Assembly (NCBI RefSeq): GCF_001640805.2
Contig: NC_066851.1
Coordinates: 5,878,196 to 5,942,195 of the forward strand
Source: Lates calcarifer
Taxonomy: Eukaryota > Chordata > Actinopteri > Centropomidae
Direction: 5' to 3'
DNA: 64,000 nt
A program made the position numbers and the translations under genes. The stretch's first letter is position 1; each line of letters begins with the position of its first letter. Positions 32,301 through 45,394 of the stretch are shown here, piece after piece. The notes under the pieces are model-generated. The model saw nothing but the letters and a program-made list of their open reading frames with translations, did no database searches and was not told the DNA's origin.

Positions 32301-34419
32301 GTGTACTTAAAATTGCAGACACTGCATTAACAGCAGCAGGGAGACAATGTAATAAAACATGCCTACTGAGACTGGACCATGTGAAAGCTGGAAGGACACT
32401 CTGCTGCTCTGTTAACTGGTCCTGAGAGAATTGAGATAATAGTGATGCTAGCGACAGGCAATTATACAGGCTGCATCAGGCCCAGTATTATTAGCTGCTT
32501 CATTCACACTGTGCCTCTCACTGCTACTGCCAACTACTGTTACTGCTACTTGGATTGACCTTAAGCCATACAGAGACCACACTGACCAGTGCATATGACC
32601 ATATATTCACCCAACATATGCAATCCTTGAGATCCACCCACCTTGTTGTGCTAATGGAAGACACAGAAGTTTGATTTGATGGTGTCTTTAGTTCTTTAGC
32701 TGTGATTAAATGTCACTACTGAGTTCTCTAGTACCCTCCAGCATGTGAGTTCATATATTAGTAACTTCAGTAAGTGGAGGGCATTGACTAAAAGCTCTGT
32801 CTGACTTTCACACTGCAATAATGGTCTTTGGTTCTCATTTGATCCAAGTTTGCCGTTGGTCTGGAGCAACAGATGTTTTAGTTTTTAAAATTAACTGAAT
32901 GAAACAAATTGGGGTGACATATATGATTGGATTGCTGTTGGAAATCAGTTTACACATTAACATTTATGTTGGATGAACAAGAATGTTGATGAGTAAGGTA
33001 TATAGTATAAATACTAGTTAGAAAAGATCTACTCTCTACTCTAACCCTATGAAAAATGCTGATTACACACCCATGCTTAATTCATTCAACATCTTTTACA
33101 ATGACAGAATATGCCATTAAAACTAATAGTGTCTCTCAAAATTGTTTTTGATGCCAGTGGGAATACTGGAATAGGTATCACAGTGGAACATGAGTGCCTT
33201 AAATTAATGAGGAAAGAGCCTATGAAGTACAAGGGAATGAGAATGATCAATTGAAAGCGTGGGGAGCTGAAGTTTTACACGCACTTTTTCAAACTAGTTA
33301 AGAAAATCTAAAAATTTTTTCATGGTCATAAAAATATAATTGAATTCCAATAATTGCATGCATGTGCTGAGACAGCTTGTTTTACAGGGAGAAAAGACAG
33401 AAATACTGGGGAAAACAAACAGTGCACTCCCCAGTACTAGGTGTACTAGGTGGTACATCAGTCACTATTTGCCAGTTTCAATTTCAGTGTTTTTCAGTTT
33501 GGTCAAGTATTGTACTTTTCCAAGCTGCACAAACTATAGCCTGTAAAAACATCCTTCACCTTAAACTGTTCCCTTTCTACAGCATGAGAAGGAACAGCGA
33601 TACCTACTGTAACTGTGTGTACATTAAGGAGACAGGAATTTACTGGTGCATGAATGATGAAAATCACACTCTTGTGTAGCAGTTACTCACTGTAGGGCAT
33701 GAGGACTATGTTTCTGGCATTACGTACAAGATGGATGTGAAAGAAAAGACTGAGGCCTCCAGGAGACTCATTAATTCATGTCATCAGCAGCGACCTCTCT
33801 TTCTACTGGTGACAACAGGGATATTTGTCCCTGAGCTTGCAGGGCTTCAGTTCAAACAAAACATGAAATCTGTACATAAATAGTACATCATTGTTACTAA
33901 TGCTTGCCACCTGTAGTCACTCTAGACACTGGTTCAAATCACTGCAAGCTTTCCTTGCAATTCAATTTGTGATTGGTTTTGAAGACTCAAAACTCTGAGC
34001 AAGTTGGTAAAAACAATCCCTATTTGGATTTTGTCCAGTATTCAGCTAGTCTTCAGGTGTGTCCCAAATGATGTTAAAAGGCTGTGATCTGTCAATATTC
34101 ATGAGTACACATTTTCAACCTCGCCGATGTTGACATTGGCACTGGGAGTAATCTTAATTATGCTTCCACTTGAATGTCTCAGCTCATCTCTCCATGATGC
34201 AATTTCCATGTTTTGAGGTGGGTGTGGCAGACCGCCTTACAAAATGGACGGAGCATTAGACTCCCATCTGGCATGGAGTAGTACGTGCTATTGAGCCACA
34301 GTCGAGTGTATTAGCTTACTGAGTCACTGTTTGAAACCTGCAACACCTTATAATGAGGACATTGGAAAACATCATTTAGACCTCTCTGTGTTCCATTTTT
34401 CACAAAGATCTGCAAAACA
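32301..34419. other. Unique noncoding DNA
   Basis: No gene was recognised. 'ggttcaaatc' at about 33930 looks like a Pol III B box but has no matching A box upstream. Overlapping plus frames at 33340-33679 lack domains. Confidence 0.45.
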
Positions 34420-34575
34420 GTATCAAGGACTCATTTTATCCCTCTCACCACCTCTTTGTTCCTCTGCCATCTGGTAGGAGGTGTTGCAGCTTTCCAGTCA
34501 GAATGCCCAGATTGATCAAAAGCTCCTGTCCTCAAGATGTTAAGATTCTGAACTCCGTGTCCCCCATGAATTCCT
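34420..34575 (+). mobile_element. CR1/L2/Rex1-group LINE fragment, C-terminal part
   Basis: One plus frame, open without a stop from 34446 to at least 34563, begins HHLFVPLPSGRRCCSF and reaches S-C-P-Q-D-V-K-I-L-N-S. This matches the order L-F-x-P-L-P-S-G-R-R, then 'FPQAI-LLN', found at the end of Rex1/L2-type LINE proteins. Immediately upstream, 'tatcaagga' followed by 'tcattttatccctctcacc' also fits. The polymerase region is absent. Confidence 0.75.
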
Positions 34576-35518
34576 CCCTATCCCTTAACACCACCCGTAG
34601 CTGGCATCAAAGAAAAGCCTAAAGGGTTCAGCATGCTTCAGACAAACTAGTCTGTATGAAGTGCCATCTGAACATGTCTGTTGGCAAAAGTTTAGGAGGG
34701 GTCAAAAGCCTGCCATCTAGAATCACTATGATCTACAAGGCAAAGAATGTCTGTTTACAAATTCACTGCAGACTGACCATGATTTTATCTGTCCACTGTG
34801 TAGGTTTGATTATATTGTATATATTTTACTTCATATATTTTAGAATGGGTGCAATTCACTAGAAACTCATCAAATGACATCTAGTTGCTACAGTGGCATG
34901 TAGCTGTGGCCTCTTAACATCAGATATTTCTTCAGTCAAACTTCCTTTGTCAGTATGTGTCAGTATGCTTCAGACTCTTCTACTTATTTCCCTCCTGCTG
35001 ATTGTGATTTCATCCAGGTTTGCTGTTTCTAACTGTCCTGTCTCTTATTTACTACCCCTCTGTCCTCTATATTGTCTTACTGTGTGGGTCTGCTTATTTC
35101 AACACACATACTATGTGTATTGAAATATCCCATTAGAAGCATGAACAATTAAACTGCTAAACTAGTTATATCAAGGTTGTTAAAAACTAATGAATGTATC
35201 TGGATGCTTTTGGCTCACTGCACCAATGAATTTCTACCAGCAGATGCACTGACCCAAAACAGTATTGGTTTATGTTTTAGTGAAGCTGAATAATTTGTTT
35301 TGCTGTTAGCACTGTGATCAAAATTGACATGCAAATAGACACTTACACACAAATGCATATGTGTGCAGAAATTCAGCCAGTGGCAAAAGGTGTTAGGGGT
35401 TTTACATGAAGGTCTCAAATTGCTTTGGTCAGCTCATGCACTGACTCTGGGGAAGATTTACATTTTTATATACTTAAAGCATGCACGCATCCACACAGGT
35501 TTCTATATAAATATCTGT
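34576..35518. other. Unique noncoding DNA
   Basis: No gene or repeat was recognised beyond the possible 3' end of the LINE fragment. Confidence 0.45.
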
Positions 35519-35551
35519 ACACACACATCCATACACACACACGAACACACA
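35519..35551. repeat. Degenerate (CA)n
   Basis: Interrupted CA run (cacacacatccatacacacacacgaacacacat). Confidence 0.88.
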
Positions 35552-35666
35552 TAAACAGTTGGAGGCAAAAGAAGTTTAAATGCTCATTTTTATCCATTGA
35601 GGTGTTCTGAGATATTTTAGAGGATTTAAAGACATTCCACTGGTACCTCAAGGGCCTGTAAATTGT

Positions 35667-35695
35667 GCGTGTGTGTGTGTGCATGTGTGTGTGAG
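35667..35695. repeat. Degenerate (TG)n facing the CA run upstream
   Basis: TG run with 'cg' and 'cat' interruptions. Confidence 0.88.
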
Positions 35696-35725
35696 ACATA
35701 GAGTTTAAGTGAAACAGTATTTCTG

Positions 35726-35790
35726 CAGGTGTGTGAAGATGCCTTGAGGATATTTTACAGCTTAAGAGATGAATTATCTTCATCAGGTCT
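35726..35790 (+). other. Weak exon-like segment
   Basis: 'tatttctgcag' precedes an open stretch encoding V-C-E-D-A-L-R-I-F-Y-S-L-R-D-E-L, ending near 'tcatcag|gtctct'. The acceptor is reasonable and the donor poor. The peptide is not recognised. A chance match is the more likely reading. Confidence 0.12.
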
Positions 35791-37880
35791 CTGTTTGCAC
35801 ACTGTGCAGACACCCAGAGACAGCAGGGAAAGCAGGAGAGGCCCGATAAAGCCTCACAACACTGCTTACCCCTCTCATGCACAGCACCTAAAATGTACTA
35901 TTATTCCTTTTTAATATTCTCTAAACACTATCTTGCATTTGTTGCTCTTAGCCATAAACAGGTAAATGAAATGCTACATTTCCATAATTGACACTGTATT
36001 CTATGCACTCTATAATGGGGTTATGGAGTTTTTTAATTAGCCTATATTTGCTTTAGTGCCTTTCATTTTCTCAAACGAATTATATTTGTTTTGCACCATG
36101 TTTTTAACATTCATCATTCTTAAAAGCTTCTGTTTGTTCCAACAATATTAGAAAAGTAACAGAGGAGTGTGATTGGATGGATGGCTGAATCATCCTTATC
36201 AGCTGCAGCTCAGTGATATTCTGCAATTTGCCATCACATAATGGAAGGGTTTCATTTTACATTTCTAAACTTTTTAAATTTTTAAAATAATAATAAGATA
36301 AATACTCAATAGAAGTGACAAAACCCTTTATCAGCTGATTTTTTTTCCAGAGTCATAATTAAAAGGAGGATGTCATATTATGCTGTTTTAGAGACACAAA
36401 AGTCTACAAAGGGAGGAGGAGTGGGTGGATGGGTCAGCAACCATGACTCCATTCTATCCCTAACCAGTTTTTGTGTCTGCACCTGACCAAACCTGATAAT
36501 AACATGGTTTTAATTTTGCAACAGTGTAAAAGTTTGTAACTGACAAATCAGAAAACAAATCAAATCGAATCAGAAAACATTTCAGAACTTGATTTTGTGT
36601 TGAAATTTTGAGCACTCCTTGTCCATTAGATATGTAACATAACTTTTGTCATCAGCGTAAACATGTGCCAGCCTTGCTTAAGTGCTTAAATTGAAGGTAG
36701 GCTAAAACTGAAACACCAAGACTGGAGAAAAAAAAAAACATGCATAAAAATTGTTTCCACCAAATTGCACAGATTTTTTAACAGTCAAAAAGGAGCATAA
36801 AATACACGTAATACACAGTAAATACACAAAACAACAGACTGAATAAGTGGTCAGTAACACGTGGACCTGGCAGCAACTAGATCTGCAGACTTAAAATTAG
36901 AGTTTTTACATATCACACATTTTATGATTTTAGCCGCACTAATTAACCCAGACCCAGTCTAACTTGGTCTGATCAGCTGTCACGCCCAAATAAATTTGTT
37001 TTTTGGAAGCAAAATTCCTCTGACAGCACCAATAAATGTGACTGTGGCATTAAAACTATACATCAAACAAATATATCAGTCTTTGAAAATCTTTAAATCT
37101 CCTGCAACCCTGTTTGCAACCCATAATAGGGTCCTCACATCAAGGTTGAGAAGCTATGAGTTAGTTATTATTAAGGAACTGGATATCCATTATTTTTAGT
37201 AGAATTCTAAAATATACATTAAATTGTGATCAGCTACTTTCCTGATCTAACAAAAACAGATATTGAATAATAAACATCTTTCATCTTCCCATTCTTTTCT
37301 TGGCTTACTTTACTATTCATTTACATTGGGAATCGCTTTTTATGAGTTCTGCCAACTCAACAACCCATTTAACATTTTGAAATGTGGTGCATGATTGAAA
37401 TATCACACAAAAAATGGGCTTTGCTATTGTTTACTGCTGTGGCCGACTGACATCCAACAATGCTAACTGGGTCTCTGAGACTGCAGTATTACACAGACAC
37501 TGGGAAGGTCTGAGAATTGTAACGAGTAGATTTTGTTGCATTTGGTGATAATATGTATTAGGCGTAGTTTCTTGAAAGAGACACTACAAGTAGCTCCTGG
37601 TGTGTGAAAGTGCTGCTGGCCAACAGACACTACTGTTTCCCTCCCCTGAAACTACTTCCCTCATTTTTTCTCACACACACTCAGCCAAGGTGGGTGCTTT
37701 TTCAGCTCAACATGTTATAACTAATCCTTTCTGGGTTATCTCTCCAGCACAGACACACCATACGTGTGTATGTGTGTGTGAAAAATGAATTATTGTTGCA
37801 TTAGCAGTTATGGGGTTTAACTTTTTTTTTTTTTCTTTTTCCAAAAAGCGTACGCATTCATGTACGACTGCATGAGCTCA
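35791..37880. other. Unique AT-rich noncoding DNA
   Basis: Two copies of 'tatcagctg' (about 36198 and 36332) form GATA plus E-box composites in a repeat-free area. An A-run lies near 36727 and a T-run at 37822-37834. No gene was recognised. Confidence 0.45.
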
Positions 37881-37881
37881 G

Positions 37882-38277
37882 ATGGTGAGGGTGTGTGTAT
37901 TCTCTGTGTGTGTGCTCAGGTGTGCCCTGGGAATGCGTTCAAGTGTAAAGAATGTGAAGGCCAAACAAAATCACCGTCAACAGCCAAAGAAAAGCTGGAT
38001 TGAAGCATTTTTGAGTGGATTGCAACGCTTTCATCCAGCTGCTATTTGTATTCTGCTGCTTCTTCCGGGCTTCCGCGAGGATTCTGGTAACATTTCCAAC
38101 AATAGCTGCGGAAGTGGCGTGTCACAGGTTTTTGTTTGGCATGAGAGCACGGCATTTCTGAAAAGGATGACAATCAATAAAGTAGGCTTCTTTCAATGCC
38201 ATAGTGCACATTTGGAGCATCTTGTTATTCCTCTGTCACCAGTCTCTCACTCTGTTTCCTGTCCTGCAGTCTCATAG
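37882..38277 (+). other. 131-codon open frame, not recognised
   Basis: The plus strand is open for 131 codons without relying on a microsatellite for most of its length. The product has a hydrophobic stretch (AAICILLLLPGF, about residues 52-63) and no domain I recognise. The segment 37990-38160 has more CpG and more balanced base use than its flanks. There is no splice-site or promoter context, and no second frame supports it. It is listed for completeness; a conserved noncoding block or chance frame is more likely than a gene. Confidence 0.15.
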
Positions 38278-38635
38278 CAACAATAAGTATATTAAGTCCA
38301 CACACACACATACACACACAGACAGAGGATGGAGTCTGAAAAACTGACGTGACAGTGGGATTTATTGCATCTTAATTATTCAAAAGTGAGTGAGAAATGT
38401 TGAATGAGAAAGAGAGAGGAAGTGAGGGAGTGCAGAAGAGGCAGGGATAATGAAAAATGAAGGGCAGATAGAAAGCAGGAAGCCATATTTCTATTATTGT
38501 CAGTTTGTCAAGTGAGAACTGTTCTGTTATCAATTGTGGCAAAGTAATAGTCAGGAAAAAAAGAAACACATTAATCAAACTCAAGTATGTCATCTGGGGT
38601 TTTCTTGTTGAAGGTCAGATAAGGGAGGTCAGACC
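38278..38635. other. Noncoding DNA with a short CA repeat and purine-rich stretch
   Basis: A degenerate CA run lies at 38300-38320 and a purine-rich stretch at 38390-38480. Nothing else was recognised. Confidence 0.5.
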
Positions 38636-38815
38636 CCATTTAGACCTGGCGTGAACATGAGATCTTTATCTGGTTATGTTATCTGGATAATTACATCTAA
38701 TCATGGGCTTTTGCGTTTACTCCTGGTATTAATATGGACCTTGCATTAACATGTTTTTTGTTATCCAATAAAGATATCCAGACATAAATCACATATTAAT
38801 ACCAGCTCTAAATGG
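38636..38815. mobile_element. Foldback / MITE-like element with long terminal inverted repeats
   Basis: The left end reads 'ccatttagacctggcgtgaa'. The right end, reverse complemented, reads 'ccatttagagctggtattaa', in register. Pairing continues inward: 'gatctttatctgg' on the left against 'gatttatgtctgg' from the right, then 'atctggata' against 'tattggata'. The arms span about 55 bp each around a ~65-bp centre, giving ~180 bp in total with no coding potential. No clear target-site duplication was seen (left flank 'cagac', right flank 'aataa'). It fits a nonautonomous DNA transposon; the superfamily is unknown. Confidence 0.8.
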
Positions 38816-40616
38816 AATAAAAAATGTTGGGCCTTGTCAGTATTTAAATTGCTCAACCCTAGTCGACTACTATGAATCAGCGTGTTACTTTTTATTCAGA
38901 ATTTAAACTTATGTTTGAGCATGGTAAAAAATTAAATATTCAAACTGTTCCTGACCTGTTTAAATTCAAAATGTATAGTCTGTTAGTGCAACAGACCATT
39001 TGAAGTATGGTCAGCAGAGTGCTCTTGAAATTTATTATCAGCTTGACCTATTCCTGCTCTATTGACCTATCAATAAATTATGCTAACAGATAAAATGAGC
39101 AGTGGTGATCAGATATTCACAACGCTGAAGCGTCTCAGAAGAAATGCATAGAAGTAGTGTGGGTTCCACACTAGATGGAAAAATTACCAACAAACTTAAG
39201 GGAATGTGTCGACTCTGTAAAAAGTAGATCCCTTAGTTCACAACAACAATACATCTGAGAACTCACCTCCTAGATTACCACCAAAATTAGGCAATGAAGC
39301 AACATCACCTAGACAACTGTCTACTTTTTTTTTTTTTTTTAATCAGATTCATCCTGCTGGAAGCTGGTAAAAGGCCATAACTGATTAGATTGTAAGATTT
39401 ATATACCAGGATATCTGGCCTGTTGGTATTGCTTCAGGAAAGAGTTTTTAAGATGAGGACAAAACTGTAGCCACAATGTAAAATTCCTCACAGGAAAATT
39501 TCTAGAATATAGTGGAGGATCAGACACTCTGGCAAACACGGTTGTACCTCATACTGGGTGTTGGGGTCATGCTGTATGTATTCACATTTCTTTAGACTTG
39601 ACAGTGACAGCAATGGTATGTACAGTTCATGCATGGATGAGAAATACTGAATCCAAAAACACATTCTGAAGTACCTTTTTTTCTTAGTTGCCTCCCTGAC
39701 AGGGAACTTGAATAACTTCAGTGCTGAATGTTGTGTCAAACCCCACATGTAAAAAAGTACATTAGCTTTTCCGAAATGCAAATTGACATCTTTTTATATT
39801 CTTATACTACAACTCCTTGTTCTTTTAGATGTAAGTTTCAACTAATTGAGGGGTAAAGCCTACAGATCATTCACATTAGGTGTCACTTTTACAATAGAAA
39901 TGTTAAGTGGTAAACTATCATGTGTTAAAGTGCAGCATGTGGTATTTTTCACTCACATGGCTTTAAACAATCACATAAAACAGTTCTATAAATAAGTGTA
40001 ATTCTGTGCAACTATTTCCTGATTCATGTGCAGTTCTTTGAGAGTGCCAGGACTAGATTATTGTCAATTTTATGAGTATAACTATGTTTGGTGATTGAGT
40101 GTTGGGCCCAGAGTGCTGCAGAAAGGTGGTTGGCCTACACTGCCTGAATGACTTAAGCTGCTGCTGCTTTTACTTGACATTGTGTCAGTCCTTTTCTGAA
40201 AACATGTCTGCATCAAAATATCGGTTCTTCTTGTTATTATGACCACAGTCTGAGAGATGAGAAACAGTGGGCTGCCATCAAAAAGAAGGCAGACAGTCCG
40301 GCTATTCTCAAACTTTAAATTTTCAGCTAAAATGTTGCGTTGCCTGCTGTGGAAATCAAAACATTTCTCAGAGACATACTGATGTTTCTCTCATTTTTTG
40401 AAGCAGCATACAAAGAATATTTATTTCCAACTCTTGAAATGTTGTTGAAGTGTCAGAGCAGATGTTAGAGAGAGATGGCAGAGAAAGAACAGAGGAGGGA
40501 GATGGGTTCACCAAGAGAGAGATTTGGACACGCTATGGTTTCAAGTATGTACTTTGATGATAACAGAGAGTGATTTGGAGGTATGTTTTGTACTGTTGAA
40601 AAAGATCAGGTCCCTG
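38816..40616. other. Unique AT-rich noncoding DNA
   Basis: A T-run of 16 lies at 39325-39340. The minus frame 39488-39781 has no domain. No gene was recognised. Confidence 0.5.
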
Positions 40617-40621
40617 TGAGT

Positions 40622-40656
<35 letters not shown>

Positions 40657-40664
40657 CGTGTGTG
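40617..40664. repeat. (TG)n microsatellite
   Basis: A long TG run with one 'ta' and one 'cac' interruption. Confidence 0.95.
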
Positions 40665-41132
40665 AGAAAGATAAGTTGGAGAGAGGCAAGCACGAAACCA
40701 GCAACTACACGGGTCCCTTGGGTAATTCAAAATAGATTATAATTGTAAGAAACATCTTCAGATAAACACGCTCCCTTCTCTCTCACTGATACACACCATA
40801 AATGCCTCCTCCTCCCTCTCATTTCATTCTAATGTGTCTCTGACAGCTGAAGTGGTGTAACTTAACTGTGTGCGTGTCTGTAGGTTGAGAGGCACCTTAT
40901 ATACATGCTCTCAGCGATTGCCACCTTAATGACTGCTGTGCCTATTAAAGTCAGAGCAAGGCTAAAAGTCAAGTCTGTAAAATATGAATAGATTAACCAT
41001 TTCTATAAACCCATAATAAAACTGAGGTTAAATCAATAAATAGCTATTAGCTGTTACATTTAAGCTACAAGTTGGCTTCGCTCAGGATTGATTGTCATAG
41101 TTGTGTGATACCATTACTACACACACGACTAA
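40665..41132. other. Unique noncoding DNA
   Basis: Nothing recognised. Confidence 0.45.
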
Positions 41133-41290
41133 AGTCAAGTCAATTTTTATTTATATAAATTTATTTTATAAAGACAGGACCCAACGATTCCCACCATGAG
41201 CAAGCAGTAGGCAACAGCGTCAAGGAAAAACTTCCTTTTAAAGAGGCAGAAGCCTCAAGCAGAACTAGACTTTGGGTGGGCGGACATCTG
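41133..41290 (-). mobile_element. LINE-type 3' end, minus strand
   Basis: 'gtcaagtcaatttttattta' is the reverse complement of the typical 3' end (AAATAAA then TTGACTTGAC) of fish L2-type LINEs. It is followed by 'ggacccaacgattccc', 'gagcaagcagtaggc', 'aaggaaaaacttcc' and 'aggcagaagcctc', a motif order I recognise from fish interspersed repeats. No ORF2 motif follows, so only the untranslated end is kept. Confidence 0.65.
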
Positions 41291-43024
41291 AAAGGCAATT
41301 TATTTTTTGTCTAACTTGTTTTTTGCATGGATTTTTCTGCTGAACTATTTGTGCAATCTCCCCAAGCAGCTAATCGTTTAGCCCTCTGACAGATCTCATA
41401 TTCTTTCATCATTATACTTTAGGATAAGCTCAAATTTTTTGATTATGTTAAAAGATTTTCAACTCACATCAACATATCTTCAAAACCACTCACTCATCTG
41501 ACCAGGTAGGCGCCATTCAAATTCTGTGTTAGCTCAAATTTGTTCAAACTCAACTTTTTGAAAAAATGACAGCCCTGGAATGCACATTAACTACAATCAC
41601 TCTGAGAGGTCAGTATTCATTTAGTTACATGTGTAGTAAAATAGATATCAAGGCAACTATTACAGAGCCACTGTGAATGCTAACTACAAGATATCTTCAT
41701 AAAACTGAATGAATGGATGACATGTCAGTGTTTCAAGACATCAACCACTTGAGGATGTAGCACTGTAGCGCACTGCCTTAAGGAACCTCCATGGTCTTTA
41801 CTCTGCTAGAAGACAAGAAACACAGGAATTCCATTTACATGAAGTATTCCTTAGATATGTCAAAGACAACATATGTCTTGATACATTAAGTGATCCACTG
41901 TAACCACACCAAAACAAAAATGTCCTCACTGTGTGATTTATGAGGTCTCCTGGTTAACTGCCATCCTTGAGGCAGCAGAGGAATGTTTTAGTGTGAAGTA
42001 TTTCTTGAATGCCTGCACAGGTTACAAGACAACTGTCCACAGTAGCACTCTTACTAGAAGGGAGCTAACATTTTTTGGATGAGGTATCATTTCAACCTGT
42101 AGCCTCCACTCCATCTGTCACAGATGGAGGATTAAATGATACTTTGGAGATAAGTACATTCAGACAATTCTGGGTTTTTCCTCTTTGTAGCAAGAAGAGT
42201 TCCAACACTTGGCTAAGACATGGAGTTGATGTACTGTCTCATTTTGGCACTACAAAGCAGTGAGGTGATGTGAGACAAAATCCTTAGCAAGGCTTCACTG
42301 TTCAAATCCCAAAGTTACCTGTGAGTAACTCCAGGAACAAACTGACAGAGGGCTGTAGCCAGGGCAAAAACATGGGGCATTGTGATAGCTTCCATTTATT
42401 TGTACAGGCACATTTAATCTTTCTGATTCTCTGATCATCTTGCTCTGTCCAAGCCAACTCCCTTCTCTACAGGTCTTAGAGAAGACATTGGCTGTGCTCC
42501 CACAGCTAATAAAACTAATAATACGTTCAAACAGTAGCTAATATCACAGTAAATTGTGATAACACATTGTACAGAGAGTAAAGTGGATTTTTAAAAAATC
42601 CCCAACCTTCTTCAACAATAATTTCACACTAATAACAATATTAGCTGGGTAGCAGTAGATAATTTAGTGTGTGATGTGACAATCACAGTCAACAAACTGA
42701 CAGGGATCAGCCAGAGGCAACCTTCAAGGGCAGTTCGTTTTTGACCAATACAAGAAACAAATCAACATTTAAGCATTCTTTTCCATCCAAAATTATGTTT
42801 TCCATCTACTGTATGTTCTCTCAAGATAGTACATTGAATACACACAGTCTGTTCAGTTTGGTCTGTTTCTACTGTTTTCTTCCAAACACACATCAGCAGA
42901 GCACAAGGCAGGTTTACTACGGTTTGGTCCATGTGTTTAATGGCTTGACTTCAACCTGCTGTTACTTTGGATGTGTCTCTGTGGTCGCTATCGACCAATA
43001 CTATCTACACTTCCCCTGTTTATT
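41291..43024. other. Unique noncoding DNA
   Basis: No gene was recognised. A B-box-like 'gttcaaatccc' at about 42301 lacks an upstream A box. The frame 42075-42263 has no domain. Confidence 0.45.
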
Positions 43025-43214
43025 GTGTGTGTGTGTGTGTGTGTGTGTGTCCTTTTGAGGTGAAGGTTAAGCCAGTAAATGTGTGTGTGCATGTGTGTGT
43101 TTGTGTGTATTTACTATTGGACAATAACTCTGATGCTTGTATTGAGGCAACCTGATTAAATAGTGCTCTCTCTCTCTCTCTTTCTGTGCATGTGTGTGTG
43201 TGTGTGTGTGTGTG
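43025..43214. repeat. Cluster of TG and CT microsatellites
   Basis: TG at 43025-43050, degenerate TG at 43081-43108, CT at 43165-43180 and TG at 43190-43214. The alternating repeats account for the overlapping Cys-Val and His-Thr frames on both strands. Confidence 0.95.
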
Positions 43215-43289
43215 CTCTCTAAATGTCATCACTTCTCTGCAGCTTCTCTGACCAGCATGGGGCACTTACACATAGCTAAAGCCATACTG

Positions 43290-43460
43290 ATACCTTTTCT
43301 TCCTTCCCTCTGTTTTTTTCCCCTCCTCAATCCCACTCATTCCCTGTATTTCCTCTTTTCTTTTCCAACCACCTCAGTTTCTAGTCATCTTGGCCTCTCT
43401 CTGCCTGTGCTCCTTTCTTTCCTCATGTGTCTCATTTTCATCTCCTTCCATTGTCCATTA
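43290..43460. repeat. Pyrimidine-rich tract
   Basis: The plus strand is dominated by C and T over about 170 bases just downstream of the TG/CT cluster. It is another case of a CA/TG repeat next to a strand-asymmetric tract. Confidence 0.75.
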
Positions 43461-45394
43461 TAACTGTTGGGAGAGAGGAATAACCTCTGGTTGTATAACC
43501 AGGTCATGGGGAGGCGGTGGGAGGGAGGGAGGGAGGCAATAACAGCAGTCTTATGACCAGGTTTTACTATCTCTCAGTCTCTCCTACACAATCACGCACT
43601 CTCTGTCAGGTGTACCTACATACACACACATCATCGGCATATTCACCATAAAAAAGCTGATATGGCAAACATGTTAGCAAGTAGATGCCTATTTACATGT
43701 TCAGCAGGCACAGAGCAACATAAACATTTATTTAGAGTCATATTTCCGGCCACCTAATGAACGGAAGTCCAATATTCAATCTCTTTTTGCTTGGTTTTTG
43801 GTCTTTACCAACTCCTAACAAAGTATCTGCCTCTTTAACTGCTGCACTAACTTATTTTTTTGGCAGCAAGCTTGTGCTGGGATAGTAGCATACTGTTGGT
43901 TTATTACAGCTGTAATGCTGAAATTAGCTGCTCTGTCTGGAAATTACACTATTGAAGGTGTTGTGTCATAAGCTGAACCCTAAACATTAAAGTAACACCA
44001 AAACAGTGAGATGATAAACACTAAAACACTGCATAGAGCTTTGAAAATTGCAGATAAGTAACTGTGAAATATTGATTAGCTTTACATTTAAAACTGACTT
44101 GCTATTAAACACAACAGTGAATGACATATGTCTAATGTTTTGAGTGTAATGAAAAAGTGGTGAAGTGCAACCCAGTTTAGTCTGTCACACTTTTGTCGCT
44201 ACACCCAGTCTATAAAATTTTGCTAGCTACTAAAACTTTTTGGCATTGAGAAATTTCTGAATCCTTTGTGGATAAAAAGAATGAAAACATGCACAATGAA
44301 AGTCATCTGCTGTGTAATCTACTACTTCCCATCTGCATTTTGTTTCCATATTGCCCTCCTCCGTAGCGCTTTGTGCTTCCTCTATGGAGATACTTTGACA
44401 TCACAAATTAGGGTGGAGCCAAGATTAGCAACAGAGCTTTTCTGCTTTATGGTGTTGCTTTGGAGAAGTTGAAATACTTGTGCAGATTAATATATTTTTC
44501 TGTAGAGAGTATAAACTTAATTCATTTTAGAATGAAACATGTTCACTGGTTAAATTTGCCTGATTTATTTCTACTTAGTGTCATTTTTTCTGCTGCAGTG
44601 AGTGTATGTTTTATTCATGACCCTCTTTCAGTGACCCTGATTTAATGAATGTCTGGCATTTATCTTGTTGGTTTTTATTTAGAGTTGTTTTGTCATCTGG
44701 AGGTCATCAGTTTGACTCTCTTTTGAAAGTTTATTAATACAGTATTAGTTTTTTAAATGCGCCTAGTCCATCTCTGTCAAACTGTCTCACTCCATCTCTG
44801 TCCAATACAATTACCCACACACACACTCCCACTCACAGACACATGCTTGGTTGATGTAGCAGTGAATTCTCAGCGTTGCTCACCATTTACCGCCTTGGAT
44901 GCTTAGACGATGTGGCTGGCTGACCTTGAGACTGACATCATCTCTCTACACACACACACACAATGAGTATTCACCATCTGCAGTGAAATACATGGCCAAA
45001 TTTACACATGTGCAGCACAAATGCAGAGACACATGCACATACAAATCCTAAATATATCTTTGTCTAAACAAAAGCTACACTTTCACTATTTAAATGCACA
45101 TCATTTATCATTATCTTCATGACACTGCAAGTGGAAAATAATTCCCAGGAGACAGGACTCGGAAAAGTAGTTCTCTGCACACAATGTGTGGTTTATAATG
45201 GGGCAATCCCGCAAACAGTTTTTCACACTAATTCCCCCCAAAAAGTATACCATGCAGAGTTTAAAGTTTTAAAGTAAACAACACTATCTGAACACTTCCC
45301 CACAACGAATACTTAAATACTGGACACATAAACAGAAGTTTGTTTGCTCTAAGTTGCAAATAACATAGCTGAAATCAGAAGATTCTTACAGGAG
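43461..45394. other. Unique noncoding DNA
   Basis: Short CA runs lie at 44816-44826 and 44948-44962. A run of GGAG/GGGA units lies at 43510-43540. Overlapping plus frames 44266-44645 lack domains. No gene was recognised. Confidence 0.45.

Noticed and set aside
33925..33945. B-box-like ggttcaaatc as a tRNA or SINE
   Set aside because: There is no A box at the proper distance and no cloverleaf can be drawn.
42295..42315. B-box-like gttcaaatccc as a SINE
   Set aside because: No A box and no known SINE body follow.
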